Below, in pieces: positions 43,820 through 53,278 of a stretch of DNA of 64,000 nt. This DNA comes from Lysinibacillus parviboronicapiens (lineage in GTDB: Bacteria; Bacillota; Bacilli; Bacillales_A; Planococcaceae). Every line of letters begins with the position of its first letter. Positions within the stretch are counted from its first letter, which is position 1. A program made the position numbers and the translations under genes. The DNA is taken from positions 48,221-112,220 of the forward strand of contig NZ_PYWI01000014.1 of assembly GCF_003049575.1 (NCBI RefSeq), given 5' to 3'. A model generated the notes under the pieces. That model was not told the DNA's origin. It made no database searches and saw only the letters and a list, made by a program, of their open reading frames with translations.

Positions 43820-45337
43820 CTACTCTGTGGAAATTGGCAACAAGATTAAAAACTGTAATATCCCCTCTTGATAATTTGCTCGAATTTCCCCCGCATGTAG
43901 TTCAACAATACTTTTCGCGATGGCAAGCCCAAGCCCTGAGCCCTCAGAGACACTTGTTCTCGATTGATCTTTTTTATAAAATCGTTCAAATAAGTTCCCT
44001 AATTCTTCGTTCGTAAACGGTTCACTATAATTAGAGACGCAAATTTGCAGGCTATTTTGTTGTTTTTTTACAGATACTTTAATTTCTCTTCCACCCGTAC
44101 TATATTTGATGGCATTCATTAATAAATTATCAAACACTCGCACTATCTTTTCTGAATCGACCGAAGCATATAGGCGCTCTTCCAGAAAATTTTTTTCAAA
44201 TTCCAGATTACGTTCCTCCGCCTGTGGAACCAATTCTTCTATCAGTTGATCTAGTAACTCATTGATACATACCTTGTGCTGGTTTAATATGATATTGTCG
44301 TTCGTAAGTTTCGTGTACTCAAATAAATCTTCTATTAGATTTTTTAACTGCTCTGACTTTGAAAAAGCAATCTTTATATACTCCTCATATTGCTCTCTAT
44401 TGTCATATCTCCCCTCTCTTAATAAACGTAAATACCCCATAATAGACGTTAAGGGGGTCCGCAAATCATGTGATACATTGGTAATTAATTCATTTTTTTG
44501 TTTTTCAATTCTTCGTTCCTTTTCAATATTTATCATAATTGCTTCAGCCATATGATTTACATTCTCTGTTAATAATGCTATTTCATCCATCCCTTTTTTC
44601 TTTATTCGATAGGATAAATCCCCTTTCGCAATTTCCCTAACTCCCTTCGCCAACTCCTCAATTTGATTCATTTTTCGTTTCGTTATATAGAAGAAGAAAA
44701 AGGTAAAAACAGCAATTGCAATAAATAAAGGGATAAGACCCTCTGTCGAACTTGCGATTACCATCCCCTCCGGAATACCACTGACAAACAAATATAAGTT
44801 TTCACCTTCTATGATTAATGGATAAAATGCAATAAATTCTTGCGCGGAGTGCTCGATTGCTGGTATCTCATAAACATAGAGCGGATGGTTTGTCGCAAAA
44901 TCCATTACATTACGAATTTTATTATGCACATTGATTTGTTGCTCTTCCATTTGTTTTGTTTTGTATAAAACCTTGCCGCTCTCATCGGTAACAAACACTT
45001 TCAATGCACGCTGTTTCATTTCAAGCTTTACATTTTCTGATTCAATCATTTGCTGTAAAGTTTCTACACTATTTTCATCAATAGCTAAATCTGCCGCACG
45101 CTGCGCTTGAAGGTTTATCTGTTGCATTCCTTGACTATAGTCAATGGTAGCTGTTTGTTTTATATTCAAAATAAACGGAATTGATGCTTTAGCTGCAAGT
45201 AAACCCAAAAAAGCACAAAGAATAAATGTCGTTAATAGTTGAATTCTAATGCTTTGTCGAATTTTTTTTAGAGCATTTACAATGAACTTTTTTAGTTTGT
45301 TGAATAAGTAAGGGCTTAGCTTAATGATCTTTTTCAA
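43820..45337 (-). CDS. Sensor histidine kinase (OmpR-partner type)
   Basis: A 505-residue kinase: helix at about 33-55, an external sensor domain of roughly 140 residues, second helix at about 201-220, HAMP (RKMNQIEELAKGVREIAKGD), phosphoacceptor NVSHDLRTPLTSIMGYLRLL (His290), N box FDNLLMNAIKYSTGG and GSGLGLAIAKSIVELHAG. It overlaps the regulator gene by 17 bases. All catalytic boxes are present. It probably detects envelope stress, judging by the DedA and methyltransferase partners. Confidence 0.9.
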   Translation of the reverse strand: MKKIIKLSPYLFNKLKKFIVNALKKIRQSIRIQLLTTFILCAFLGLLAAKASIPFILNIKQTATIDYSQGMQQINLQAQRAADLAIDENSVETLQQMIESENVKLEMKQRALKVFVTDESGKVLYKTKQMEEQQINVHNKIRNVMDFATNHPLYVYEIPAIEHSAQEFIAFYPLIIEGENLYLFVSGIPEGMVIASSTEGLIPLFIAIAVFTFFFFYITKRKMNQIEELAKGVREIAKGDLSYRIKKKGMDEIALLTENVNHMAEAIMINIEKERRIEKQKNELITNVSHDLRTPLTSIMGYLRLLREGRYDNREQYEEYIKIAFSKSEQLKNLIEDLFEYTKLTNDNIILNQHKVCINELLDQLIEELVPQAEERNLEFEKNFLEERLYASVDSEKIVRVFDNLLMNAIKYSTGGREIKVSVKKQQNSLQICVSNYSEPFTNEELGNLFERFYKKDQSRTSVSEGSGLGLAIAKSIVELHAGEIRANYQEGILQFLILLPISTE

Positions 45338-46022
45338 TTTTATAACCTACTCCCCAAACTGTTTTGATATACTGAGGATTTCTCGGATTACTCTCTATTC
45401 GCTCCCTTATTTTCCTTATATGTACCATCACTGTGTTATCTGATTGAAATGCTTCCTCTTGCCATACTCTTTCATAAATTTGTTGTGCACTCATTACAAT
45501 ACCTTGATTGCGTGCGAGTAATTCCAAAATGGAAAATTCACGAGGTGTTAACTTCACCTTCTGCCCAGCGACGGCTATTTCATGTGTCGCTATGTTGATT
45601 CGCATATCGCCAATCTCTATTTCATGGGCATCCTGTATTTCCGCACTACTCATTTTCAAATACCTTCGAAGCTGCGATTTTATACGAGCAATTAACTCCA
45701 ACGGGTTAAAAGGTTTTGTCACATAATCATCGGCCCCCATTGTTAAACCAACAATTTTATCCATATCTTGCGTTTTTGCCGATAGCATAATAATCGGCAT
45801 CTCAGCTATTTCTCTTACTTTTCTACACATCTGGATACCATCCACATGCGGCATCATGATATCTAAAACAATTAAGTGTACCTTGTGTTGTTTTAACAGC
45901 AATAGACCTTCCTCTCCATCACTTGCTTGTAAAACTTCATAGCCCTCATTTTTTAAATAAATGGTGATTAGATCCCTAATTTCTTTTTCATCATCCACTA
46001 CCAGTATCGTTTCTTTCGTCAT
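45321..46022 (-). CDS. VanR-like OmpR-family response regulator
   Basis: A 233-residue regulator. Receiver with DDEKE, Asp54 in VLDIMMPHVDG, SAKTQD and KPFNPLE; winged helix with LTPREFSILELLARNQGIV, SDNTVMVHIRKIRERIES and YIKTVWGVGYKIEKDH. It is the intact counterpart of the frameshifted regulator at 26332, with nearly the same recognition-helix region. The operon promoter at 47306 carries CTTAAG repeats that may be its own binding site. Confidence 0.9.
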   Translation of the reverse strand: MTKETILVVDDEKEIRDLITIYLKNEGYEVLQASDGEEGLLLLKQHKVHLIVLDIMMPHVDGIQMCRKVREIAEMPIIMLSAKTQDMDKIVGLTMGADDYVTKPFNPLELIARIKSQLRRYLKMSSAEIQDAHEIEIGDMRINIATHEIAVAGQKVKLTPREFSILELLARNQGIVMSAQQIYERVWQEEAFQSDNTVMVHIRKIRERIESNPRNPQYIKTVWGVGYKIEKDH

Positions 46023-46057
46023 ACTATCCCACCAATTTCTAGATTAATAATTTATAG

Positions 46058-46672
46058 TTAACCATTATTTCTCTTTACTTTTAACATTTTCGATAATTTT
46101 CGTTTATAACAATAATAAATAATCCACCCGAACATAACGATTATGCCAAAATATACACCATATTGCGTAGCAAGCCTGCCAATCAGTTCCATTTGTTTTC
46201 CAAAGAAAAAGCCAAGTGTAAAATATATCATTGTCCATACAAAGCCCGCTGTGTAAGAATACAATGCATAAATTTTAAATGACATGTTATTCATGCCAAC
46301 TAAATAAGGAATAATGTGCCTAACTACTGGAATAAAATAACTTATCACTAAAGCAAAATGCCCGTACTTGCTGATCATGTCCTTTGATTTTATAAGGTAT
46401 TTAGCTTTGTTCTTCTTCACCAATTTATCAAGAACTTTAAGACCAAACGCTTTTCCAAGGACATACCCTAACGAAAGCCCTGATACAACACCTAGGTAAG
46501 TTAAAATAAAAGCCGGAATAACACCCATTTTTTCTAAAGATGACAAAAACCCACCACTCATGACAATCATCTCATCAGGAATGGGCATGCCGACGATGCC
46601 AAGCCAAAGGCTAAAAAATAACGCAAAATAACCATAATGTTCAATAAATGCCATTAAATCTTGTAGTTCCAT
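46058..46672 (-). CDS. DedA family membrane protein
   Basis: A 204-residue protein with the DedA signature: LWLGIVGMPIPDEMIVMSGG, YLGVVSGLSLGYVLGKAFG and FALVISYFIPVVRHIIPYLV (the FxxGxR-type motif has RH here), then two closing helices. DedA proteins move lipids such as undecaprenyl phosphate or phospholipids across the membrane. Its start overlaps the methyltransferase stop (TAATG). Confidence 0.88.
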   Translation of the reverse strand: MELQDLMAFIEHYGYFALFFSLWLGIVGMPIPDEMIVMSGGFLSSLEKMGVIPAFILTYLGVVSGLSLGYVLGKAFGLKVLDKLVKKNKAKYLIKSKDMISKYGHFALVISYFIPVVRHIIPYLVGMNNMSFKIYALYSYTAGFVWTMIYFTLGFFFGKQMELIGRLATQYGVYFGIIVMFGWIIYYCYKRKLSKMLKVKRNNG

Positions 46673-47250
46673 TACTTACTTATCCTCTGACTTCCTTTTT
46701 TGCAACTTAACACATAGGCAGGTGGAAGATTCACCCAAACCTTTTTCAATGAAATGTCGTCAAAAAATTTTTGGATAAAGGATTTTCTAATGAGTGAATA
46801 TTGAAAAGTAATAAATTCACCATTCTCTTCCAATGTGTCATGTACACTATTTAAAATTCGAGACGATACTGCCGGTTCCAAAGAGGTAAAAGGTAAGCCT
46901 GATAATATATAGTCTATTTTTTTAATATGTAATGACGTCACATACGTACGTAGATTTTCAGCAGATCCATGTATGACAATGACACTTGAATCATCTTGAT
47001 ATTTTTTCTTTAATGCAGTAGAAAACACTTCATTATTTTCGATTAGCACGAGTTTCGTTTGCTGTCCTTTTCGTTTGACAATCTCTTTTGTAAAAGAACC
47101 TGTGCCAGGTCCTAATTCAACAATACATTGTGCTTCATGACAATTAATGGATTCCACCATTTTTTTCGCTAATAATTTCGAACTCGGTGAAATCGCGCCT
47201 GTATTTTTTGGATGTTTAATAAATTCGGTAAAGAATGTTATAAATTGCAT
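46672..47250 (-). CDS. SAM-dependent methyltransferase, phospholipid N-methyltransferase/KsgA-like
   Basis: A 192-residue class I methyltransferase: FIKHPKNTGAISPSSKLLAK, SAM motif CIVELGPGTGSFT, LVLIENNEVF (acidic ribose ligand), and YILSGLPFTSLEP as motif IV. The PSS...LAKKM start is typical of COG3963 lipid methyltransferases. It heads the operon with DedA, regulator and kinase, suggesting membrane-lipid modification under two-component control. Confidence 0.82.
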   Translation of the reverse strand: MQFITFFTEFIKHPKNTGAISPSSKLLAKKMVESINCHEAQCIVELGPGTGSFTKEIVKRKGQQTKLVLIENNEVFSTALKKKYQDDSSVIVIHGSAENLRTYVTSLHIKKIDYILSGLPFTSLEPAVSSRILNSVHDTLEENGEFITFQYSLIRKSFIQKFFDDISLKKVWVNLPPAYVLSCKKGSQRISK

Positions 47251-47305
47251 CTACTAACTCCCTGTATTATGTCTTGTAAGATAACTCTTACTATAGGGAG
47301 CATTT

Positions 47306-47345
47306 CTTAATAAATTGTATGGGTATTTCTTAAGTTTTTCTTAAG
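47306..47345 (-). promoter_or_regulatory. CTTAAG direct-repeat operator of the methyltransferase operon
   Basis: CTTAAG occurs at 47329 and 47340 (11-bp phase), with CTTAAT at 47306. On the minus strand TACAAT follows 9 bases after the inner box and could be the -10. The arrangement matches 27398-27450. Confidence 0.6.
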
Positions 47346-47546
47346 TGCCAAAAATAACAATTTTTTGTAATCATAAACAGGTCATTTTATCTATACACTT
47401 TATGTAAGTGAATTATCTCTTTTTTATAAGCAGCTAGAAATTATTTCCCTCTTAAAATAGGCATACAATTGCATTCACTTGAATAGAAACCTATATAGAG
47501 AGAAATGTAAATCTAGCTAAAGAATAATAAAGTGGGGTGTAAAAGA

Positions 47547-48449
47547 ATGCTTAAAATAAGTAATGCAAAAGAGATGGTACTTGAAATTGTGCAACATGAT
47601 CCCCTTTTTATCGTTATACAACATACGCCATTAGAAGAACAACTTTATAGTGATGTCTATTTAACACATATTCATGACAAAGAGCATTACTCCATCTCGG
47701 AGGTTGCCAATTGGTTTGAAATTACTGATGCGATGCTCCGCTATTACATCAAACCATTTGAGCAATATATTTTTGATAACACCACGATTAATCCGATCAC
47801 TAATATACGTTTAAATCTCTCTGCCATATTAAGGCTACGCATGATTCTGCTGTTGAAGGACGAATACCGAGTGAAAGGTCTAAAACAGCTTTTAGGTATT
47901 GATGAAGATGGACAGCTCCTCAAACATCAAATAACGGCAACAACACTCGCTTCTACGGACGAACTGGCCAATAAAGTCGATGTGTTAGGGAATGTGTTGC
48001 AGCAAATAATGCAAACAGGACTTTTTGATATGCAAACAAGTGATAAACAAGGTATTTTTCAAATTTCGATTAACCAAGATTTTCTCGCACAAAATATGCA
48101 ATCTCTTTCCACCGAGTCAAATCATCAAATTATTGAAATTCAAAAAGAAACAGCAGACCTAAAAGATGAAAATGAAAATCTGCAAAAGCAAATACTAGAG
48201 CTACAAGAGGGTAGTGTGAAGGATATTGTCAAAAAAATTCGTGAGCGTCATATAGAAAATGAAATTGTATCGACATTACGGACAGAAGCTTTACAGCAAT
48301 TTTCAACGCACAATAAGGCAGGATTTTTCGCTAAAGTTTTCCGTTCTTCTCAAATCGACATGGAAAAAGAACAATTTGTTGTAGGCTATATTTCGCAACA
48401 TTTAGAAGAACGATTAGAGAAGGCTTTAAGTGCTTACTATGAAACATAA
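47547..48449 (+). CDS. MerR-like HTH protein with a coiled coil
   Basis: The ATG at 47547 follows GGGGTGT; 300 residues. An N-terminal MerR-like helix-turn-helix reads YSISEVANWFEITDAMLRYY and IKPFEQYIF. A middle helical region is followed by a coiled coil (IIEIQKETADLKDENENLQK, QILELQEG) and a C-terminal region FFAKVFRSSQIDMEKEQFV. Similar proteins occur with plasmid or mobile functions, but I cannot assign a role. Confidence 0.65.
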   Translation: MLKISNAKEMVLEIVQHDPLFIVIQHTPLEEQLYSDVYLTHIHDKEHYSISEVANWFEITDAMLRYYIKPFEQYIFDNTTINPITNIRLNLSAILRLRMILLLKDEYRVKGLKQLLGIDEDGQLLKHQITATTLASTDELANKVDVLGNVLQQIMQTGLFDMQTSDKQGIFQISINQDFLAQNMQSLSTESNHQIIEIQKETADLKDENENLQKQILELQEGSVKDIVKKIRERHIENEIVSTLRTEALQQFSTHNKAGFFAKVFRSSQIDMEKEQFVVGYISQHLEERLEKALSAYYET

Positions 48450-48472
48450 ACCGGTTATTGGTGCCGGTTATT

Positions 48473-48508
48473 GGTGCCAGGCACCCAAACAATTTCCACA
48501 CAATTTGA
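48473..48508 (+). repeat. GGTGCC-GGCACC repeat, copy A
   Basis: The palindrome GGTGCCAGGCACC is followed by CAAACAATTTCCACACAATT. A near-identical copy lies at 49165; a partial TGCCTGGCACCC is at 48521. The phrase CCGGTTATTGGTG is tandemly doubled just before it. Confidence 0.75.
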
Positions 48509-48553
48509 TCACTTCCTGATTGCCTGGCACCCAACCAACTGGCTCTTAGATTG

Positions 48554-49147
48554 CTATAAGCTAGTCAAATGACGGAAAAAGCGTAATATGCGAAAGTGGA
48601 TAGTCGCTAGTTCTTCAACATTAAAATCCTTGTCATCACTTTCTAACCATTCCTGTATCACACCTAGTATCGCTGATGTTAGAAAGGCTTGAAAATATTG
48701 CCTAAAGACCGGATCTAACACTTCAGCCTGAATTAAAGAGAGTTTTTATAATAAGTTATCACTAAAGACTTTCTTCATCCTCTTACTAAAATCCGGACTC
48801 CCCTGCTCCCCAAGTATTACGCGAAAAGCTGTTGCATGCTCTTTAATAAAGTGAATGACAACGACAAATGGTTGGTAAAGTTGTCCGTTCTGTAAGGTGT
48901 GAAAGGCTTCTAGTGGTTGAACCTTTTTTACATAGCTCTCCAGTCCACTTAATAGCTCCTGCTGTAAATCCTCCATTACTTCAAATTTATCTTGATAATG
49001 GATATAAAAGGTTCCGCGGTTGATATTGGCTGTCAATGCGAGATTTTTTACGGTTACTCGTTGGAAACCTACTTCTTCCATTTGTATCAGTAATGCCTTT
49101 TTGATGGCTTGCTTCGTTTCATAGTTCATTGTTTCATGCACTGACAT
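48554..49147 (-). pseudogene. TetR family regulator interrupted by an in-frame TAA
   Basis: The ATG at 49147 follows AAAGGAGGG. The N-terminal HTH reads MEEVGFQRVTVKNLALTANI and NRGTFYIHYQDKFEVMED. After SDNLL an ochre codon (48748-48746) stops the frame at 133 residues, but the same frame continues with LIQAEVLDPVFRQYFQAF, LGVIQEWLESD and RILRFFRHLTSL to 48554, the usual end of a 197-residue TetR protein. One base change (such as AAA to TAA) would explain it. It is divergent from the ABC exporter at 49297, its probable target, so that exporter may be derepressed. Confidence 0.82.
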
Positions 49148-49164
49148 GAAGAACTCCCTCCTTT

Positions 49165-49198
49165 GGTGCCTGGCACGCAAACAATTTCCACACAATTC
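49165..49198 (+). repeat. GGTGCC-GGCACC repeat, copy B
   Basis: GGTGCCTGGCACG followed by CAAACAATTTCCACACAATT; direct copy of 48473-48508, so the TetR gene lies between two direct repeats. Confidence 0.75.
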
Positions 49199-49296
49199 AC
49201 TTAACACTTTTTGTCATTGTGTTTATTGTATTTGCGTATATGCTAACGTAAAATTTTAATTGTATCAACACTGTGTTCAGTAAAGGAGAGTTGGAT

Positions 49297-50025
49297 ATGG
49301 GAGAAAATGCGATTACGTTAAGCGCCATCGAAAAACGTTTTCATCAGAAAGAAGTCATTGCCCCCCTTTCCTTAGAAGTTCCAACAGGGCAACTAATCGG
49401 TCTGCTTGGTCCTTCTGGCTGTGGGAAAACGACGTTAATCAAAATGATCATGGGGATGATAAAACCCGATAATGGGCGTATCCAAGTATTAGACTATGTA
49501 GTACCTCATAAACAGCTTCTCATAGACATTGGCTATATGGCACAATCGGATGCGCTTTATATCGATTTAACAGGTGCTGAAAATCTTCATTTTTTTGCCA
49601 AGCTATACCGCTTATCGAAAAAAGAGCGCGTGGAACGTGTAGCGTACGCTGCAAATCTTGTTCGTTTAACAGAGGATTTAAATAATAAGGTAGTGAATTA
49701 TTCAGGTGGTATGAAGCGAAGACTGTCACTAGCGATTGCCTTAATACAAAATCCTAAGCTGTTAATCTTAGATGAACCAACAGTTGGCATCGATCCAGTA
49801 TTGAAAAAAGAAATTTGGCAGGAGCTTATTCGCCTGAAAGAAAAAGAGCATAAAACCATTTTAGTGACGACGCATGCGATGGACGAGGCAGAACGCTGTG
49901 ATCGATTAGCCATGCTAAGAAGTGGACAGATATTGGCACAGGGCACACCGCAAGAGTTAAAAGCACACTATCAGGCACAAGATTTTGACGAAGTGTTTTT
50001 AAAGGCTGGAGGTGCTATCGTATGA
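49297..50025 (+). CDS. ABC exporter ATPase
   Basis: The ATG at 49297 follows AAAGGAGAG; 242 residues. Walker A GPSGCGKTT, signature YSGGMKRRLSLAIAL, Walker B LLILDEPTVGIDP, H-loop TTHAMDEAERCDR. It is a typical CcmA/DrrA-type ATPase of a drug or lipid exporter. Its end overlaps the permease start by four bases (ATGA). The TetR gene divergent from it carries a stop codon. Confidence 0.88.
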   Translation: MGENAITLSAIEKRFHQKEVIAPLSLEVPTGQLIGLLGPSGCGKTTLIKMIMGMIKPDNGRIQVLDYVVPHKQLLIDIGYMAQSDALYIDLTGAENLHFFAKLYRLSKKERVERVAYAANLVRLTEDLNNKVVNYSGGMKRRLSLAIALIQNPKLLILDEPTVGIDPVLKKEIWQELIRLKEKEHKTILVTTHAMDEAERCDRLAMLRSGQILAQGTPQELKAHYQAQDFDEVFLKAGGAIV

Positions 50026-51038
50026 GAATTGGCGCCATTGTGACAAGAATTATTCAGCAGATGATGCGCGATAAACGTACACTTGCACTGTTGTTTTGTG
50101 CACCGCTTCTTGTGCTATCCTTAATGTACTTTATTTTTAATAGCGATGAGTCAGAGGTAACGCTTATCGTATCACATGGTCCTGCACAACTAATTGAAAA
50201 ACTTGAAGCTGCGGATTTTCATGTGATCGAAGATGATAATGTGACAATTACTCAATTAAAAGACAATCAATATGATGCATGGCTAGATATCCAGCAAAAA
50301 CAAACAAAGTTGACATTATTAAATGATGATCCTTCCGCTGCTAAAGCTTTGCAAATGAAGCTTGCACAAGCACTACAGCCCGAGCAGGCTTCGTCGATGA
50401 CATTCGTCACTGACTATGTATACGGTGACGAAGATACAGCCATTTTTGATATTTTTAGCCCTATGCTCATTGGCTTCTTTGTATTCTTTTTCGTCTTTTT
50501 AATTACAGGCATTGCGTTGTTAAAAGAACGGACTTCTGGAACATTAGAGCGATTACTAGCGACCCCCATTAAACGTTCTGAAATTGTTGCCGGTTATTTG
50601 GTGGGATATGGTCTGTTTGCCTTGGTTCAGACGATTATTATTGTACTTTTTGGCATCTATGTACTCGATATTGTTCATGTGGGCTCCATCTGGCTCGTGC
50701 TTCTTATCAATAGTTTAGTAGCCTTAGTGTCATTATCATTAGGGGCGCTGCTATCAAGCTTTGCTGCCTCAGAGTTTCAGATGATGCAGTTTATCCCGCT
50801 TGTCATTGTGCCGCAAGTATTCTTTTCTGGCATCTTCCCGCTCGATAGTATGGTTGAGTGGTTACAAAATATTGGTCGTATCATGCCTCTTTACTATGCA
50901 GCAAATGCCTTAAATGGCGTGATGTACAAAGGATTTACTTTTAGTGAAATTCTAGTTGATTTATTGGTACTTGCAGGCTTTGCTCTCCTATTTATCCTAT
51001 TAAATATTATTAGCCTAAAAAAATATCGTTCATTATAA
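50022..51038 (+). CDS. ABC-2 type exporter permease
   Basis: A 338-residue permease: first helix at about 20-38, an external domain of roughly 120 residues, then five helices. FLITGIALLKERTSGTLERL, LLATPIKRSEIVAGYLVGYG and the ending RIMPLYYAANALNGVMYKG are ABC-2 signatures. It partners the ATPase upstream, likely exporting a hydrophobic toxic compound. Confidence 0.88.
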   Translation: MRIGAIVTRIIQQMMRDKRTLALLFCAPLLVLSLMYFIFNSDESEVTLIVSHGPAQLIEKLEAADFHVIEDDNVTITQLKDNQYDAWLDIQQKQTKLTLLNDDPSAAKALQMKLAQALQPEQASSMTFVTDYVYGDEDTAIFDIFSPMLIGFFVFFFVFLITGIALLKERTSGTLERLLATPIKRSEIVAGYLVGYGLFALVQTIIIVLFGIYVLDIVHVGSIWLVLLINSLVALVSLSLGALLSSFAASEFQMMQFIPLVIVPQVFFSGIFPLDSMVEWLQNIGRIMPLYYAANALNGVMYKGFTFSEILVDLLVLAGFALLFILLNIISLKKYRSL

Positions 51039-51052
51039 TAAATCTCCACAGG

Positions 51053-51085
51053 TTCTGCCAGTTCGCACTGAGCAGGACCTTTTTA
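51053..51085 (+). terminator. Terminator of the ABC exporter operon
   Basis: AGGTTCTGC pairs with GCAGGACCT (one mismatch), followed by TTTTTATT. Confidence 0.75.
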
Positions 51086-51259
51086 TTGTCATTTCAAAGT
51101 GTTCATAAACAAAAATAGAAAATTGTACCACTTTTCAAAAGCAATCGACTACAGATTAATTTATAATAATCTTACAAGTTAATCGAAAAACAACCATTCG
51201 AATTTTTGTAGCGGGTCATGTCCGCACCAGGGGTCATTCATAAAAAAAGGGGTGTAAAC

Positions 51260-52138
51260 ATGAATACTATTATAGAATTGCAAAACATCTCTAAACAATA
51301 TAAAGGCAAGAAAGTTTTAGAGAACATTTCATTGTCCGTTTATGCGCATCAGATTGTGGCACTTGTAGGAAAGAATGGGTCAGGCAAGAGCACGCTACTG
51401 AAAATTATAGGAGGCTTAGCGCATCCAGACGCCGGTGTAATTGACAAGCATCTACCATCTCTAAACATCGGGTACGTGCCAGAGGTAACCCCTTCTCAAA
51501 TCCTATTTACCCCACAAGAGTATCTGTATCATATGGGCACAATTAGTGGCATGTCTAGGAAGCAATTACAGCAACGAATCGATTATTTACTGACTATTTT
51601 TAATATGCAAGAGGCTCGCCATACGCGGATTGTCCATTTTTCTAAAGGCATGAAGCAAAAAATCATGATTATGCAGGCCATGCTTGAAGAAAGAAATCTC
51701 CTTATTTTGGACGAACCATTATCAGGTCTTGATGCTAAGGCACAAAGTGATTTAGAAGATACACTAGCCTCTCTAAAAGACAATGGCTTAAGTATCTTGT
51801 TAACTTGCCACGAAACAAAATTACTAGAAAATCTCGTAGATCGGGTTTTAGTCATTCAAAATGGGCAAGTTAGTCAAACGAATCCATTACATGATACAGA
51901 AAATCACCAAAATAGAGTAATTTTTGAGATTTCCAGTCTAAAGTCACTGGAAGAACTATTGCCTTTTATTGAAATTCAACAACAGCGTTCCTTAAATAAT
52001 GACATAAAGGAACTAATAGTAACTGTTAAACAAGAGGATACAAACACACTCTTATTGGCATTGCTTCATCAAAATGCCTCCATTAAACAACTACTGCCTA
52101 CAAATCGGAAGAAGGAAGAATTCTATACCCATTTCTAA
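51260..52138 (+). CDS. ABC transporter ATPase (export type)
   Basis: The ATG at 51260 follows AAGGGGTG; 292 residues. Walker A GKNGSGKST, an atypical signature FSKGMKQKIMIMQAM, Walker B LLILDEPLSGLDA, and the H-loop Cys-His in LTCHETKLLE. The last 90 residues are a variable domain. Its permease follows after 23 bases and a regulator fragment after that, so this was part of a larger regulated exporter. Confidence 0.85.
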   Translation: MNTIIELQNISKQYKGKKVLENISLSVYAHQIVALVGKNGSGKSTLLKIIGGLAHPDAGVIDKHLPSLNIGYVPEVTPSQILFTPQEYLYHMGTISGMSRKQLQQRIDYLLTIFNMQEARHTRIVHFSKGMKQKIMIMQAMLEERNLLILDEPLSGLDAKAQSDLEDTLASLKDNGLSILLTCHETKLLENLVDRVLVIQNGQVSQTNPLHDTENHQNRVIFEISSLKSLEELLPFIEIQQQRSLNNDIKELIVTVKQEDTNTLLLALLHQNASIKQLLPTNRKKEEFYTHF

Positions 52139-52161
52139 ATAAAGGGGAACTATAAACCGAG

Positions 52162-52872
52162 ATGAAAAATTTATTGTGCTATCAATGTATCAATTATTTA
52201 AGAACTAAAAACTATATTCCACCTTTTTCAATTTTCATTTTGTTTATTGTGGTGAATTATACGTTTGTGCCTAATCCCATATTAGATAGTTATTCCTTTA
52301 CATCAATCATGCTGTTCTTTCTGATGGGTTGGTTTACAATCACCGTATTTCACACTGAGGAAGAAGGGCAAAAAGTCATTACCATACTCCATTCTAAAGG
52401 GCAAAGTGCGTATAACAGGTCACTTTTTATTGTTTGTGTAGCTATCGCTTTTTGTCTAAGCACGGTGTCAGTGATTTACCCTACTCTGATTGGAGCGTTT
52501 AGTGAACCGCCAAGCGTATTACATCTACTAATGGGCTTTCTATCTCACTTTAGTCTGTCTGTCCTAGCTATAGCACTCTCGGCAATATTTACAAGAGAAC
52601 TCATAAGAGACAGGCAAAATACTTGGTGGGGCGTTCTTAGTATCCTCATTATAGCTGTTGTAATTGCCACGTTAAAAAATGTAATCCTACAAGTGAAAGG
52701 TCTTATTTGGCTGCTCCCCCCTGTTCATCTAGTTTTAGAAATGATGAGCTCAGACGACAGTTTGAAATATATACCCACCGTTTTTTACTGGCAATTTGCT
52801 TGGATTTTTATTTATAGCATGTTATGGATCGGATTATTCTTTTTCTTCTTGCGTCACAAACGAAAATGGTAA
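52162..52872 (+). CDS. ABC transporter membrane subunit
   Basis: A 236-residue protein with six hydrophobic segments. CINYLRTKNYIPPFSIFILF starts it, and VFHTEEEGQKVITILHSKGQ is an amphipathic coupling segment after the second helix. No family name can be given with certainty. The ATG is weakly preceded by AAGGGGA. It forms a pair with the ATPase at 51260. Confidence 0.7.
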   Translation: MKNLLCYQCINYLRTKNYIPPFSIFILFIVVNYTFVPNPILDSYSFTSIMLFFLMGWFTITVFHTEEEGQKVITILHSKGQSAYNRSLFIVCVAIAFCLSTVSVIYPTLIGAFSEPPSVLHLLMGFLSHFSLSVLAIALSAIFTRELIRDRQNTWWGVLSILIIAVVIATLKNVILQVKGLIWLLPPVHLVLEMMSSDDSLKYIPTVFYWQFAWIFIYSMLWIGLFFFFLRHKRKW

Positions 52873-52907
52873 TCGTGTAAATTTGACAATAAAGGATTCA
52901 ACGAACC

Positions 52908-53003
52908 ATGCTTAAGAAATCCAAAGTGTTAATTGTTGAAGATGAAGATGATATTGTCAAGATAGTTAAAGATTATCTGCGTGTGCACAGCCAATATGTC
53001 TAA
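52908..53003 (+). pseudogene. N-terminal fragment of a response regulator
   Basis: From the ATG the frame reads KSKVLIVEDEDDIVKIVKDY and LRVHSQYV, then stops at 31 residues. It is the first strand and helix of a receiver domain with its acidic pocket; phosphoacceptor and output domain are gone. It probably regulated the ABC genes before the deletion. Confidence 0.75.
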
Positions 53004-53117
53004 CTCTGTAGAATTACAGCTGCCGACGTATCATGCAGACTACTCATCCTCCGAAATCAAGATGATTAATTTACAAAATGAAACTTTAGCAGACCATGTA
53101 GTAGATAATTGTAGAGT

Positions 53118-53153
53118 AAAAAAAATGCCCTCATTGCTGAATGATGGGGGCAT
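53118..53153 (-). terminator. Terminator of the toxin operon
   Basis: On the minus strand ATGCCCCCATCATT pairs with AATGAGGGCAT and is followed by eight T. Confidence 0.8.
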
Positions 53154-53278
53154 TTATAACGTATAAGCCGATTTACATAAAGGTAATGTATATCTATTAT
53201 GACTTATTAATTTGATTTTATAGGATTCTAGATTTTTTTACGTCAATCCGTAAGCCTCTTTCTATGTGTGGCAACAGG

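Noticed and set aside
45321..46022. Calling the intact regulator and kinase at 43.8-46 kb a true vanRS resistance pair
   Set aside because: The partners are a methyltransferase and DedA, with no vanH, ligase or vanX; only the regulator family resembles VanR.
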